Program-made: the position numbers and the translations under genes
Source of the DNA: an uncultured Clostridia bacterium
Lineage (GTDB): Bacteria; Bacillota; Clostridia; Lachnospirales; Anaerotignaceae
DNA: 5,932 bases
Reading direction: 5' to 3'
Assembly (NCBI GenBank): GCA_937901125.1
Contig: CALCGT010000035.1
Location: 1-5,932, forward strand
Notes under the pieces: generated by a model
The model's input: only the letters and a program-made list of their open reading frames with translations
Told to the model about the DNA's origin: nothing
Databases searched by the model: none
Shown: one piece after another, positions 1 to 5,003 of the stretch
How the letters are laid out: each line of letters begins with the position of its first letter
How positions within the stretch are numbered: position 1 is the stretch's first letter

Positions 1-53
1 TTATAAGCCCTTATAGGGCTGGAGCAAACCACGTCTTTTAGGCGTGGTTATGA
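1..53 (+). mobile_element. Possible right end of an IS200/IS605-type (TnpB) element, two tandem hairpins
   Basis: Two hairpins lie side by side. The first pairs AGCCC (6-10) with GGGCT (16-20) around a 5-base loop. The second pairs 27-35 with 41-49 (nine pairs, one G-T) around a TTTTA loop. Neither is followed by a T run on either strand, so an intrinsic terminator is unlikely. A stem-loop of this form (ACCACG, TCTTTTAG-like loop, CGTGGT) is typical of the right ends of IS200/IS605 elements, where it also forms the 3' part of the omega RNA used by TnpB. A TAA at 4-6 in frame 1 could be the end of tnpB, but too little sequence is present to test this. The identification rests on remembered similarity of the hairpin, not on a visible transposase. 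The alternative is a 3'-end structure of the leftward regulator operon. Confidence 0.4.
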
Positions 54-296
54 TTATTTGATTTCCTGCTCCAAGCTATTGAATTCGGGGGTGTCGAAAA
101 ATTCTGCCAAAGTCATATCCAGACCATCACAAATCAATTTGATTGTTAAAATCTTTGGGTTTTGGCTGTTTCCGTAAAGTATACTTTTTACGGAAGAAGG
201 AGGCAGTGCAGAAATCGTTGCTAATTTATTGATTGTCAGATTATGTTCTTCGCAAAGCTGCAAAATTCGGTTTCTGATTGCTGTTAAGGTATTCAT
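54..296 (-). CDS. Small XRE-family helix-turn-helix regulator (third gene of leftward operon)
   Basis: An 80-residue protein made almost entirely of a Cro/C1-type DNA-binding domain. Helix 1 covers about residues 6-17. The helix-turn-helix runs from TINKLA (21-26), through a turn, to a recognition helix at about 32-40 (PPSSVKSIL). Helices 4-5 follow (PKILTIKLICDGL, then LAEFF). The short tail ending in LEQEIK is what I remember for single-domain Clostridia XRE proteins, so the protein looks complete and not cut by the putative element just downstream. The ATG start lies 2 bases after the stop of the Arc-like gene. A Shine-Dalgarno-like AGGA (plus-strand 309-312, 12 bases upstream, slightly far) lies inside that gene, so translation is probably coupled. 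It presumably acts as a cytoplasmic dimeric repressor or activator. The target is unknown; the operators at 764-831 are the only candidates in view. Confidence 0.85.
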   Translation of the reverse strand: MNTLTAIRNRILQLCEEHNLTINKLATISALPPSSVKSILYGNSQNPKILTIKLICDGLDMTLAEFFDTPEFNSLEQEIK

Positions 297-298
297 TG

Positions 299-484
299 TT
301 AGTCTATTTCCTTTGTTTCGTCTAATTCGATTTTGCCCTGTTCTTTTTCAAAATCGCGGATACACTGATTGATGAGATACATGATCTGCCCACTGGCGGA
401 ACGACCATTATATTTGGATACATAATGAAATTTTTTGAGGATATCTTCGTCGATTCGGATACTGATATGTTTTTGATTTTTCAT
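299..484 (-). CDS. Arc-like ribbon-helix-helix DNA-binding protein (second gene of leftward operon)
   Basis: A 61-residue protein with the ribbon-helix-helix (MetJ/Arc) layout. A beta strand with alternating residues (HISIRI, 6-11) would insert in the DNA major groove. Helix A follows (about 13-24, DEDILKKFHYVSK), then a turn with NGRSAS (26-31), where the Ser/Gly-containing segment normally caps helix B and contacts phosphate. Helix B is GQIMYLINQCIRDFEKE (32-48). The tail is short and acidic. Such proteins act as dimers or higher oligomers on short repeated half-sites and are common in plasmid, phage and integrative-element control regions, sometimes as antitoxins. The Shine-Dalgarno site GAGAGGA (plus 492-498) overlaps the stop codon of the upstream XRE gene, with a 12-base gap between the genes, which indicates a polycistronic mRNA. 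No toxin-like gene lies beside it. Confidence 0.85.
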   Translation of the reverse strand: MKNQKHISIRIDEDILKKFHYVSKYNGRSASGQIMYLINQCIRDFEKEQGKIELDETKEID

Positions 485-496
485 TTATCGTTCCTC

Positions 497-748
497 TCAT
501 TCATTTTTGCTTTCTTTTAGCAGCTCGTCGTATGTGGTTTCCAGAACATCACGGATGCCTTGCAGCTGGGTAGCATAGATATGCTGGATGCCTCGTTCGA
601 TTTTGACAAGAGATTCTCTTGTCATATCAATGCCTTGCAGTTGGAGTAGGCGGACAAGTTCAGTTTGTCCGATGCCTTTTACTTGGCGGATAGTACGGAT
701 ATTTTGCCCGATGGGGATAGATTTTGTCTGCTTGATTTTGGAATCCAT
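497..748 (-). CDS. Small XRE-family helix-turn-helix regulator (first gene of leftward operon)
   Basis: An 83-residue Cro/C1-type protein. After a polar tail of about 13 residues, helix 1 begins at GQNIRTIR (14-21). GQTELVRLLQ (27-36) forms helix 2, MTRESLVKIERG (42-53) contains the recognition helix and the family's characteristic IERG, and ATQLQGIRDVLETTYDELL (59-77) closes the five-helix domain. As first gene beside the divergent control region it is the best candidate to bind the two related palindromes at 764-779 and 816-831, repressing the gene on the right and possibly itself. This is inference from position. The ATG start is supported by AGGAGG (plus 753-758) only 4 bases upstream, a tight spacing. 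There is no C-terminal ligand, protease or dimerisation domain, so it lacks a visible input signal, unlike a lambda CI-type repressor. Confidence 0.88.
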   Translation of the reverse strand: MDSKIKQTKSIPIGQNIRTIRQVKGIGQTELVRLLQLQGIDMTRESLVKIERGIQHIYATQLQGIRDVLETTYDELLKESKNE

Positions 749-763
749 AAGCCCTCCTAGATT

Positions 764-779
764 GGACCGAAATTAGTTC
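764..779. promoter_or_regulatory. Operator-like site O1 (imperfect palindrome)
   Basis: Reads GGACCGAAATTAGTTC, a degenerate copy of the palindrome at 816-831. Over 19 bases (761-779 against the reverse complement of 816-834) the two agree at 14 positions, including a shared ATTGGAC and TAGT. It lies 15 bases upstream of the leftward XRE start codon, so a bound protein could block leftward transcription. Binding is inferred, not shown. Confidence 0.55.
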
Positions 780-785
780 TTTTTC

Positions 786-814
786 TTTATTTTAGAAATA
801 GATTGTGCTATAAT
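786..814 (+). promoter_or_regulatory. Rightward promoter with extended -10
   Basis: A perfect TATAAT at 809-814 is preceded by TG one base upstream (TGC-TATAAT, an extended -10). A weak -35 (TTTATT, 786-791) lies 17 bases away; extended -10 promoters tolerate weak -35 boxes. The predicted start near 821 falls inside operator O2, so a repressor there would block initiation. It should drive the 81-residue gene at 867. I could not place a convincing leftward promoter: TAAAAT on the minus strand (plus 789-794) is a possible -10 but has no good -35. Confidence 0.6.
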
Positions 815-815
815 G

Positions 816-831
816 GGACTAGTATTAGTCC
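816..831. promoter_or_regulatory. Operator-like site O2 (perfect 6+6 palindrome)
   Basis: GGACTA (816-821) and TAGTCC (826-831) are exact reverse complements separated by four bases. The site begins 2 bases after the rightward -10 box and covers the predicted transcription start, a classical repressor position. Its centre is 52 bp from that of O1, close to five turns of B-DNA, so proteins bound at both would sit on the same face of the helix. The binding protein is unknown; the XRE product of 497-748 is the first candidate. Confidence 0.6.
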
Positions 832-866
832 AATTTTGACGTTGCGGGAAAAGGAGCGATTTAGGA

Positions 867-1112
867 ATGAAACTGTTTCAGGATATTTTGAAGGGAATAT
901 TGATGGAAGAAGAAATGCAGGTAGTTTTTCCGAATTTGAAGATGTCCCCCAGTGAACTTGTGGAAATGAAATGCTACATGACATTGCGGGAAATCAAAAA
1001 AGTTTTGGAAGATGATGCCTTGGACGATAAGGAATGCTTTGCGAAGATTGAAGAAATCGTACATATTTTTGAAGTGATGGGAAGCGATTGCGGGACAAGA
1101 CATGAATTTTGA
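867..1112 (+). CDS. Small conserved-looking protein of unknown function, divergent from the regulators
   Basis: An 81-residue acidic, probably all-helical, soluble protein with no signal peptide or membrane segment. It has an N-terminal amphipathic stretch (KLFQDILKGILMEEEM), a central helix (SELVEMKCYMTLREIKKVLEDD, 29-50) and a C-terminal block with DKECFAKIEEIVHIFEVMGSD (54-74), ending in RHEF. I recall similar C-termini (KECF, KIEEIV, a Gly-Ser turn, RHDF-like end) in small uncharacterised proteins of Clostridia mobile regions, but cannot confirm this. Cys36, Cys57 and Cys75 do not form a recognisable metal motif, and no DNA-binding fold is evident. AAGGAG (851-856) lies 10 bases before the ATG, and the AT-rich base use matches the regulators. 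A promoter, an operator over the start site and its own terminator make it a monocistronic, tightly controlled gene. It could be an effector, an anti-repressor or an accessory factor of a mobile element; the sequence does not decide. Confidence 0.75.
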   Translation: MKLFQDILKGILMEEEMQVVFPNLKMSPSELVEMKCYMTLREIKKVLEDDALDDKECFAKIEEIVHIFEVMGSDCGTRHEF

Positions 1113-1121
1113 GAGTAATAA

Positions 1122-1153
1122 GAACACTGGTATTTGCCGGTGTTTCTTTTTTT
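1122..1153 (+). terminator. Rho-independent terminator of the 81-residue gene
   Basis: An eight-pair stem, AACACTGG (1123-1130) with CCGGTGTT (1137-1144), has a six-base loop and one T-G pair, extendable by a G-T pair at the base. One C and then seven T (1147-1153) follow. It starts ten bases after the stop codon and isolates the accessory gene from the tmk operon. Confidence 0.9.
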
Positions 1154-1167
1154 AGGCGCCTTGCGTC

Positions 1168-1201
1168 CCTTTTCTCCTTACCGTAAGGCACTGGGGGAAG
1201 G
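1168..1201. repeat. Imperfect hairpin in the gene-free spacer
   Basis: The core is the 13-base palindrome CCTTACCGTAAGG (1176-1188). The flanks (CCTTTTCT at 1168-1175, GGGGGAAGG at 1193-1201) can extend the stem by eight pairs, three of them G-U, across a right-side bulge. It is not followed by a T run. The spacer (1154-1262) holds no gene. The structure could be a REP-like palindromic repeat or a remnant, and its copy number in the genome cannot be judged here. Confidence 0.35.
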
Positions 1202-1238
1202 AATACCGGAAGGGGGGGCATTGTTTCCCTTGAATTTC

Positions 1239-1261
1239 AAGCCCTTTCCTGCGGCTTTTTT
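1239..1261 (+). terminator. Weak terminator-like hairpin with T run
   Basis: AAGCC (1239-1243) can pair with GGCTT (1253-1257) around a nine-base loop, with T continuing to 1261 before TCTTT. The five-pair stem is weak. Just upstream, CTTGAATTTCAAG (1229-1241) is another short palindrome that would compete for the same bases. It may be a degraded terminator left from a gene once upstream of tmk, or chance in a T-rich promoter region. Confidence 0.22.
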
Positions 1262-1262
1262 C

Positions 1263-1292
1263 TTTACTGCATCGAACAGAATGTGTTATACT
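1263..1292 (+). promoter_or_regulatory. Promoter of the tmk-rsmI operon
   Basis: TATACT (1287-1292) is a one-mismatch -10 box with TG one base upstream (TGT-TATACT, extended -10). TTTACT (1263-1268) matches the -35 consensus at four of six positions with an 18-base spacer. Transcription would start near 1299, giving a leader of about 39 bases. No riboswitch or obvious operator is visible in the leader, which has a T-rich stretch (about 1318-1324) just before the Shine-Dalgarno site. Confidence 0.6.
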
Positions 1293-1337
1293 GAACGGTA
1301 AGGATTCTATTCTTAGATTTTTTTGTAGAGGTGTTCC

Positions 1338-1964
1338 ATGAAAGGCTATTTTATTTCCGTGGAAGGCGGCGACGGCAGCGGCAAATCCACACAGATCAAA
1401 AAAATAGAAGCATATTTACAGTCGAAGGGGCAGGAAGTCCTCCTGACCAGGGAACCCGGCGGCACGCCTGTGGCGGAAAAAATCAGGGAGCTGATCCTGG
1501 ACCCTGCCAACAAAGCACTGACGGGCAGAGCGGAAATGTTGCTTTATGCTGCATCCCGTGCCCAACACGTGGAGGAAAAGATACTCCCTGCTTTGGCAGC
1601 AGGCAAGACCGTACTTTCCGATCGTTTCACCGATTCCAGCATCGCCTATCAGGCCTTCGGCAGAGGCTTGGGCGATATGGTGGCAGAGGTGAACCGCATC
1701 GCCACCGGCGGCAAAGAACCCGACCTGACTATTTTCCTGAACATTACCCCTGTGGCGGGCATGGCACGGAAAAATAAGCAGGACGGACATACCTTAGACC
1801 GCTTGGAGCAGGAAAAGGCAGCCTTCCATGAAAAGGTATACGAAGGCTATCTGACTCTGGCGAAGGAAAGCGGCGGCAGAATTGCCGATATCGACGCGGA
1901 CAGACCTGCCGAAGCGGTTTTCGCCGATATCAAAAAACAGTTAGACAGATTATTCGGCTTTTGA
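1338..1964 (+). CDS. tmk: Thymidylate kinase (dTMP kinase)
   Basis: Transfers phosphate from ATP to dTMP to give dTDP, the last specific step of dTTP synthesis, in the cytoplasm. The 208-residue length is normal for the bacterial enzyme. Visible motifs are the P-loop GGDGSGKS (10-17), TREPGGT (37-43) for substrate binding, the YAASRAQH segment (70-77) for thymine recognition, and DRF (95-97) followed by SSIAYQ. The LID region contains LDRLEQE, and FHEKVYEGY follows it as in homologues. The P-loop lacks the arginine typical of the eukaryotic (type I) enzyme. GAGG (1328-1331) lies six bases before the ATG. It is the first gene of the operon, with 23 bases between its stop and darA. Its base composition is clearly more GC-rich than the accessory genes to the left. 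Confidence 0.97.
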   Translation: MKGYFISVEGGDGSGKSTQIKKIEAYLQSKGQEVLLTREPGGTPVAEKIRELILDPANKALTGRAEMLLYAASRAQHVEEKILPALAAGKTVLSDRFTDSSIAYQAFGRGLGDMVAEVNRIATGGKEPDLTIFLNITPVAGMARKNKQDGHTLDRLEQEKAAFHEKVYEGYLTLAKESGGRIADIDADRPAEAVFADIKKQLDRLFGF

Positions 1965-1987
1965 GCCATAGATAAGGAGGGGTTTTT

Positions 1988-2314
1988 ATGAAACTCATCA
2001 TTGCCATCATTCAGGACGAAGATGCGGGCGAAGTAATCTCCCATCTGAACGAAGCTAGCTTTCAGGTAACAAGACTGTCCACAAAAGGCGGTTTTCTCCG
2101 GGCAGGGAATACAACACTACTGACTGGTGTGGAAGCGGATAAAGTGGAGGAAGCCCTGAAGATCATCGAAGAAAACAGCAAAGCACGTACCCAGTATGCC
2201 ACACTGCCCTCTTCCTGCGGCGCTATGCATGGTTTCATCCTTGCACCCATCGAAGTAAAGGTCGGCGGTGCGACAGTATTCGTGCTGGATGTGGAACAGT
2301 TCTATAAGTATTGA
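1988..2314 (+). CDS. darA: Cyclic-di-AMP receptor, PII-like (DarA/PstA/YaaQ)
   Basis: A small trimeric cytoplasmic protein with a PII-like fold that binds the second messenger cyclic di-AMP. Its downstream partner is not established in most species. The length (108 residues) fits the family. The sequence shows the opening strand KLIIAIIQDEDA (2-13), then VTRLSTKGGFLRAGNTTLLTG (27-47), the most conserved part of the family. Positions T28, F36, N41 and G47 coincide with ligand-contacting residues I recall from solved PstA/DarA structures. The C-terminal part ends in the strand GATVFVLDVEQFYKY. AAGGAGG (1974-1980) gives a strong start. Lying between tmk and holB is its standard place in Firmicutes. 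In Bacillus yaaR follows; here a 65-base gap without yaaR separates it from holB. Confidence 0.95.
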   Translation: MKLIIAIIQDEDAGEVISHLNEASFQVTRLSTKGGFLRAGNTTLLTGVEADKVEEALKIIEENSKARTQYATLPSSCGAMHGFILAPIEVKVGGATVFVLDVEQFYKY

Positions 2315-2352
2315 TGCAGAAGGTTTGGGCGGTTGCTTTGCCGTCCTCGTAA
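2314..2352 (+). other. Twelve-codon mini-ORF overlapping the darA stop (doubtful gene)
   Basis: An ATG overlaps the darA stop as TGATG (2312-2316) and opens a 12-codon frame ending in TAA (2350-2352), 8 bases before the holB Shine-Dalgarno site. No good Shine-Dalgarno site precedes it and the peptide (MQKVWAVALPSS) resembles nothing I know. If used, it would be by re-initiating ribosomes, carrying them across part of the 65-base gap to holB. More likely it is chance. Confidence 0.12.
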
Positions 2353-2379
2353 CAGGGAACAGGAAAGGAGCAGGCGGAT

Positions 2380-3366
2380 TTGTATACATTTCAGGAGATC
2401 TGGGGAAATGCGCCCATGGTGGAGCAGCTGAAGCGGGCTGTTGCTGGCGGAAAAGTTTCCCATGCTTATCTTTTTCTGGGCGGCGCAGGGGCAGGAAAGC
2501 GGCTGATTGCCAACACCTTTGCCAAGGCGCTGCAATGCGAAGCTGCAGGAAATGCCCCCTGTGATTCCTGCAGAAGCTGTCAGGCTTTCGACAGCGGCAA
2601 CCATCCCGATATCATTTATGTACGAGGGGAAAAGAAAAATCTTCTCGTTGATGATATCCGGGAACAGATTTTGGAAACGGTGGATGTGAAGCCGTATCAG
2701 TATGACAAAAAAATATATATCATCGAAAAGGCGGATACTATGAACGTGCAGGCCCAAAATGCCCTGCTGAAAACTTTGGAGGAACCGCCTGCCTATGCAG
2801 TGTTCCTGCTTTTGGCGGAACGGGCAGAGGCTTTTTTGCAGACCATCCTTTCCCGCGTGGTGACGATGAAAATTCGCCCCCTTTCGGAAGAGACTGTTTC
2901 AGAATATCTGATGGAAAAGGCTTTTCTTTCGGCAGAAGAAAGCCGTGTCTTGGCAGCATACGCCCAGGGGCGCATCGGTCAGGCGCTGGAATTGATGGAG
3001 GATGAATCCTTCCGGGAAATGCGGCAGGATATTTTGGAAAAACTGGAAGCCCTGCCTTCTATGAACGAGGGTGAGGCATATTTGCTTGCAAAAGATCTGG
3101 AGGTCTATAAAAACGACCTGCGGTTTTTGGATATTATGGAATTGTGGTATCGGGACCTGCTGGCGGCCAAAAGCCTGCGGGAGGAACGTTACCTCATCCA
3201 GAAAGATAAGAAGGATGCCATTTTCCGCATGGCGAAGGAGCCTGCGGAGCGACTGGCGAAAAAAGCGGCAGCCGTCAGAGAAGCAAGAAGGCGGCTGGCC
3301 ATGAACGCAAATTTTCGGCTGACCATAGAGGTCATGCTGATGGATTTAAAGGAGACTGTTGAATGA
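2380..3366 (+). CDS. holB: DNA polymerase III subunit delta prime (clamp loader)
   Basis: A stator subunit of the replicative clamp loader, which opens the sliding clamp at primed DNA together with delta and tau/gamma. The 328-residue length matches Bacillus HolB. The AAA+ domain begins with SHAYLFLGG. The P-loop-like GGAGAGKR is at 34-41, and four cysteines (53, 61, 64, 67; CDSCRSC) form the zinc module. IIEKAD (114-119) is at the Walker B position without the full acidic pair, followed by QNALLKTLEEPP (126-137), and TILSRV (155-160) stands at the SRC motif position, here SRV. The helical C-terminal collar domain follows. The start is a TTG: it has AGGAAAGGAG (2361-2370) 9 bases upstream, and the family's usual N-terminus (F-x-x-I-x-G) begins right after it. 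The stop overlaps the ricT start as ATGA. Confidence 0.95.
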   Translation: MYTFQEIWGNAPMVEQLKRAVAGGKVSHAYLFLGGAGAGKRLIANTFAKALQCEAAGNAPCDSCRSCQAFDSGNHPDIIYVRGEKKNLLVDDIREQILETVDVKPYQYDKKIYIIEKADTMNVQAQNALLKTLEEPPAYAVFLLLAERAEAFLQTILSRVVTMKIRPLSEETVSEYLMEKAFLSAEESRVLAAYAQGRIGQALELMEDESFREMRQDILEKLEALPSMNEGEAYLLAKDLEVYKNDLRFLDIMELWYRDLLAAKSLREERYLIQKDKKDAIFRMAKEPAERLAKKAAAVREARRRLAMNANFRLTIEVMLMDLKETVE

Positions 3367-4238
3367 TTGAAGTAGTAGGTATCCGTTTCAAAAAGGCGGG
3401 CAAGATGTATTATTTTGACCCTGCCGGTCTGAAGCTGGAAAAAGAAGACGGCGCCATCGTGGAAACGGCGAGAGGCGTGGAATACGGTACTGTCATCAAA
3501 GGCAATACCATGGTGCCCGAAGAAGCCATCGTATCCCCTCTGAAGCAGGTGATGCGAAAGGCAACGAAGGATGACGCAAAAACGGTGGAAAACAACCACA
3601 AAAAAGAAAGAGAAGCCTTCGATATTTGTTTGGAAAAAATCGCCCGTCTGGACTTGGATATGAAGCTGGTGGATGTGGAAATGACCTTTGACAGAAATAA
3701 GCTCATTTTTTATTTCACATCCGATGGCAGAGTAGATTTCAGAGAATTGGTCAAGGAGCTGGCGGCAGTATTCCGCATGCGTATTGAACTGCGTCAGATC
3801 GGTGTCCGTGATGAAGCCAAAATGCTCAACGGCATCGGCATCTGTGGCAGACCCCTGTGCTGTGCCACATTTTTAGGGGATTTCCAGCCCGTATCCATCA
3901 AAATGGCGAAGGAACAGAATCTGTCCCTGAACCCCACAAAGATTAGTGGTATCTGCGGCAGATTGATGTGCTGCCTGAAATATGAAGAAGATGTTTACGA
4001 GGAGCTGAATAAAAAGCTGCCACGTGTGGGGGATATTATCTCCACTCCTGATGGCACCGGGGAAATTTTGTCCACCAACGTGCTGATGCAGCAGGTGAAA
4101 GCGGCAGTAAGAAAAGCGGAAAACGATCCCCCCACCATCGGGTTCTACCATCTGGAGGAGATCAAGCTGATTCGTTCCAAGAAAAAACGCAAACAGCAGG
4201 AACCCATCCCGGAGGAATTGAAGGCTTATGAGGACTGA
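3363..4238 (+). CDS. ricT: PSP1-domain Fe-S protein RicT (YaaT), RNase Y specificity factor
   Basis: In Bacillus subtilis RicT joins RicA and RicF in the Y-complex, which binds Fe-S clusters and directs RNase Y to mature certain operon mRNAs; it also affects sporulation, competence and biofilm formation. The 291-residue protein has the N-terminal strand VVGIRFKKAGKMYYFD (4-19), a linking helix region (about 60-95) and a C-terminal PSP1 domain. Two matching cysteine motifs are clear: GICGRPLCC (159-167) and GICGRLMCC (196-204), with C161, C166, C167, C198, C203 and C204 as likely ligands. The tail is lysine-rich, then acidic. The start is coupled to holB by ATGA overlap, with AAAGGAG (3348-3354) at good spacing. 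RicA and RicF are not in the window, so a complete complex in this organism is inferred. Confidence 0.94.
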   Translation: MIEVVGIRFKKAGKMYYFDPAGLKLEKEDGAIVETARGVEYGTVIKGNTMVPEEAIVSPLKQVMRKATKDDAKTVENNHKKEREAFDICLEKIARLDLDMKLVDVEMTFDRNKLIFYFTSDGRVDFRELVKELAAVFRMRIELRQIGVRDEAKMLNGIGICGRPLCCATFLGDFQPVSIKMAKEQNLSLNPTKISGICGRLMCCLKYEEDVYEELNKKLPRVGDIISTPDGTGEILSTNVLMQQVKAAVRKAENDPPTIGFYHLEEIKLIRSKKKRKQQEPIPEELKAYED

Positions 4239-4983
4239 TATTACCATCCACCCCCATGAACGGGTGGACGACCTCCATCGGGGCGGTCATCTCATCATTC
4301 AAGACCCCAAACGGTTCTGCTTCGGCGTGGATGCCGTCATCCTCAGCGGCTTTGCTAAGGTGAAAAAGGGGGAAAAGGTGCTGGACTTGGGTACTGGCAC
4401 AGGCATCATCCCCATTTTGCTGGCGGCAAAGACCAAAGGCGAGCATTTCACGGGGCTGGAAATCCAGCCGGAAAGCGCGGAAATGGCCAACCGCAGTGTT
4501 TTGCTGAATGAATTGGAGGAACGGGTTTCCATCCAAGAAGGGGATATCAAAGAAGTGGTGCAGATTTTCGGCGGCTCCACCTTCGATGTGGTGACTTCCA
4601 ATCCCCCGTATATGAACGAGGGGGGCGGTCTGGTGAATCCCTTTGAAGCGAAGGCCATTGCCAGACATGAAATTTTGTGTTCTTTGGAGGATGTGGTGGC
4701 GGCAGCGGCAAAGACCTTGAAGCCCTTGGGCAGGTTTTATATGATCCACAGACCCCATCGTTTGACAGATATCATGGTGCTGCTGCGGCAGTATCAGCTG
4801 GAACCTAAGCGCATCCGTTTTGTGCAGCCCTATGCGGATAAAGAGCCTACCATGGTTTTGGTGGAGGCGGCAAGGGGCGGCAAGCCCATGGTGAAGGTAG
4901 ATGCACCCTTGGTGATCTATAAAGAGCCGGGGAAATACACCGAAGAAATTTTTGAAATCTATTATGGAAAGGGACAGGCGTAA
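4228..4983 (+). CDS. trmN6: TrmN6-family tRNA (adenine-N6)-methyltransferase (YabB)
   Basis: A 251-residue class I SAM-dependent methyltransferase. In Escherichia coli the homologue methylates A37 N6 in tRNA1(Val); the exact substrate in Firmicutes is assumed by homology. The N-terminus has DDLHRGGHLIIQDPKRFCFGVDAVILSGF (14-42 in outline: GG, Q-x-P, F-x-F-G-x-D-A-x-x-L), diagnostic for the family. The SAM-binding motif I is DLGTGTGIIP (53-62), E78 is the likely ribose-binding acid, and NPPY (125-128) is the catalytic motif for adenine N6. The gene overlaps the end of ricT by 11 bases; its Shine-Dalgarno-like GGAGG (4211-4215) lies inside ricT, 12 bases upstream, so coupling is likely. yabA, which precedes it in Bacillus, is missing. 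Its TAA stop overlaps the ATG of a four-codon mini-ORF. Confidence 0.93.
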   Translation: MRTDITIHPHERVDDLHRGGHLIIQDPKRFCFGVDAVILSGFAKVKKGEKVLDLGTGTGIIPILLAAKTKGEHFTGLEIQPESAEMANRSVLLNELEERVSIQEGDIKEVVQIFGGSTFDVVTSNPPYMNEGGGLVNPFEAKAIARHEILCSLEDVVAAAAKTLKPLGRFYMIHRPHRLTDIMVLLRQYQLEPKRIRFVQPYADKEPTMVLVEAARGGKPMVKVDAPLVIYKEPGKYTEEIFEIYYGKGQA

Positions 4984-4997
4984 TGGCTTGTTTATAA
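4983..4997 (+). other. Four-codon mini-ORF between trmN6 and rsmI (possible coupling element)
   Basis: TAATG (4981-4985) joins the trmN6 stop to a new ATG, which encodes MACL and stops at TAA (4995-4997), 6 bases before the rsmI ATG and in the same frame as rsmI. AAAGGG (4968-4973) lies 9 bases before this ATG, a better-placed Shine-Dalgarno match than anything in front of the rsmI start. Ribosomes could initiate here, terminate and re-initiate at rsmI. Function is inferred; the layout is directly visible. Confidence 0.35.
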
Positions 4998-5003
4998 AAT
5001 ACT

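Noticed and set aside
27..49. Intrinsic terminator of the leftward regulator operon
   Set aside because: The stem is good, but the bases after it on the minus strand (TGCTCC) have no T run. Kept only as an alternative to an element end.
588..776. Plus-strand frame of 62 codons opposite the first XRE gene
   Set aside because: Shadow of the XRE gene that runs through the control region; no ribosome site or domain.
299..1112. Toxin-antitoxin system (Arc-like or XRE antitoxin with the 81-residue protein as toxin)
   Set aside because: The candidate toxin is divergent rather than co-operonic, resembles no toxin fold I recognise, and has its own repressible promoter. A switch or mobile-element control region fits better, though not proven.
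861..1127. Minus-strand frame of 88 codons opposite the 81-residue gene
   Set aside because: The plus-strand gene has promoter, ribosome site and terminator. The minus frame is rich in Phe and His, as expected of the antisense of a Lys/Glu-rich gene, and starts inside the terminator region.
1331..1777. Plus-strand frame of 148 codons overlapping tmk, considered as a frameshifted gene
   Set aside because: It is the +2 frame of tmk. The tmk frame itself is intact, with all motifs in order, and the alternative protein is Arg/Gly/His-rich nonsense.
3189..3599. Minus-strand open frame of 136 codons across the holB-ricT junction
   Set aside because: Covers two confidently identified genes on the other strand and shows no family motif.
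4162..4758. Minus-strand open frame of 198 codons opposite ricT-trmN6
   Set aside because: It lies opposite two genes with clear family motifs, has no Shine-Dalgarno site or recognisable domain, and its His/Gln/Phe-rich composition is typical of an antisense shadow.
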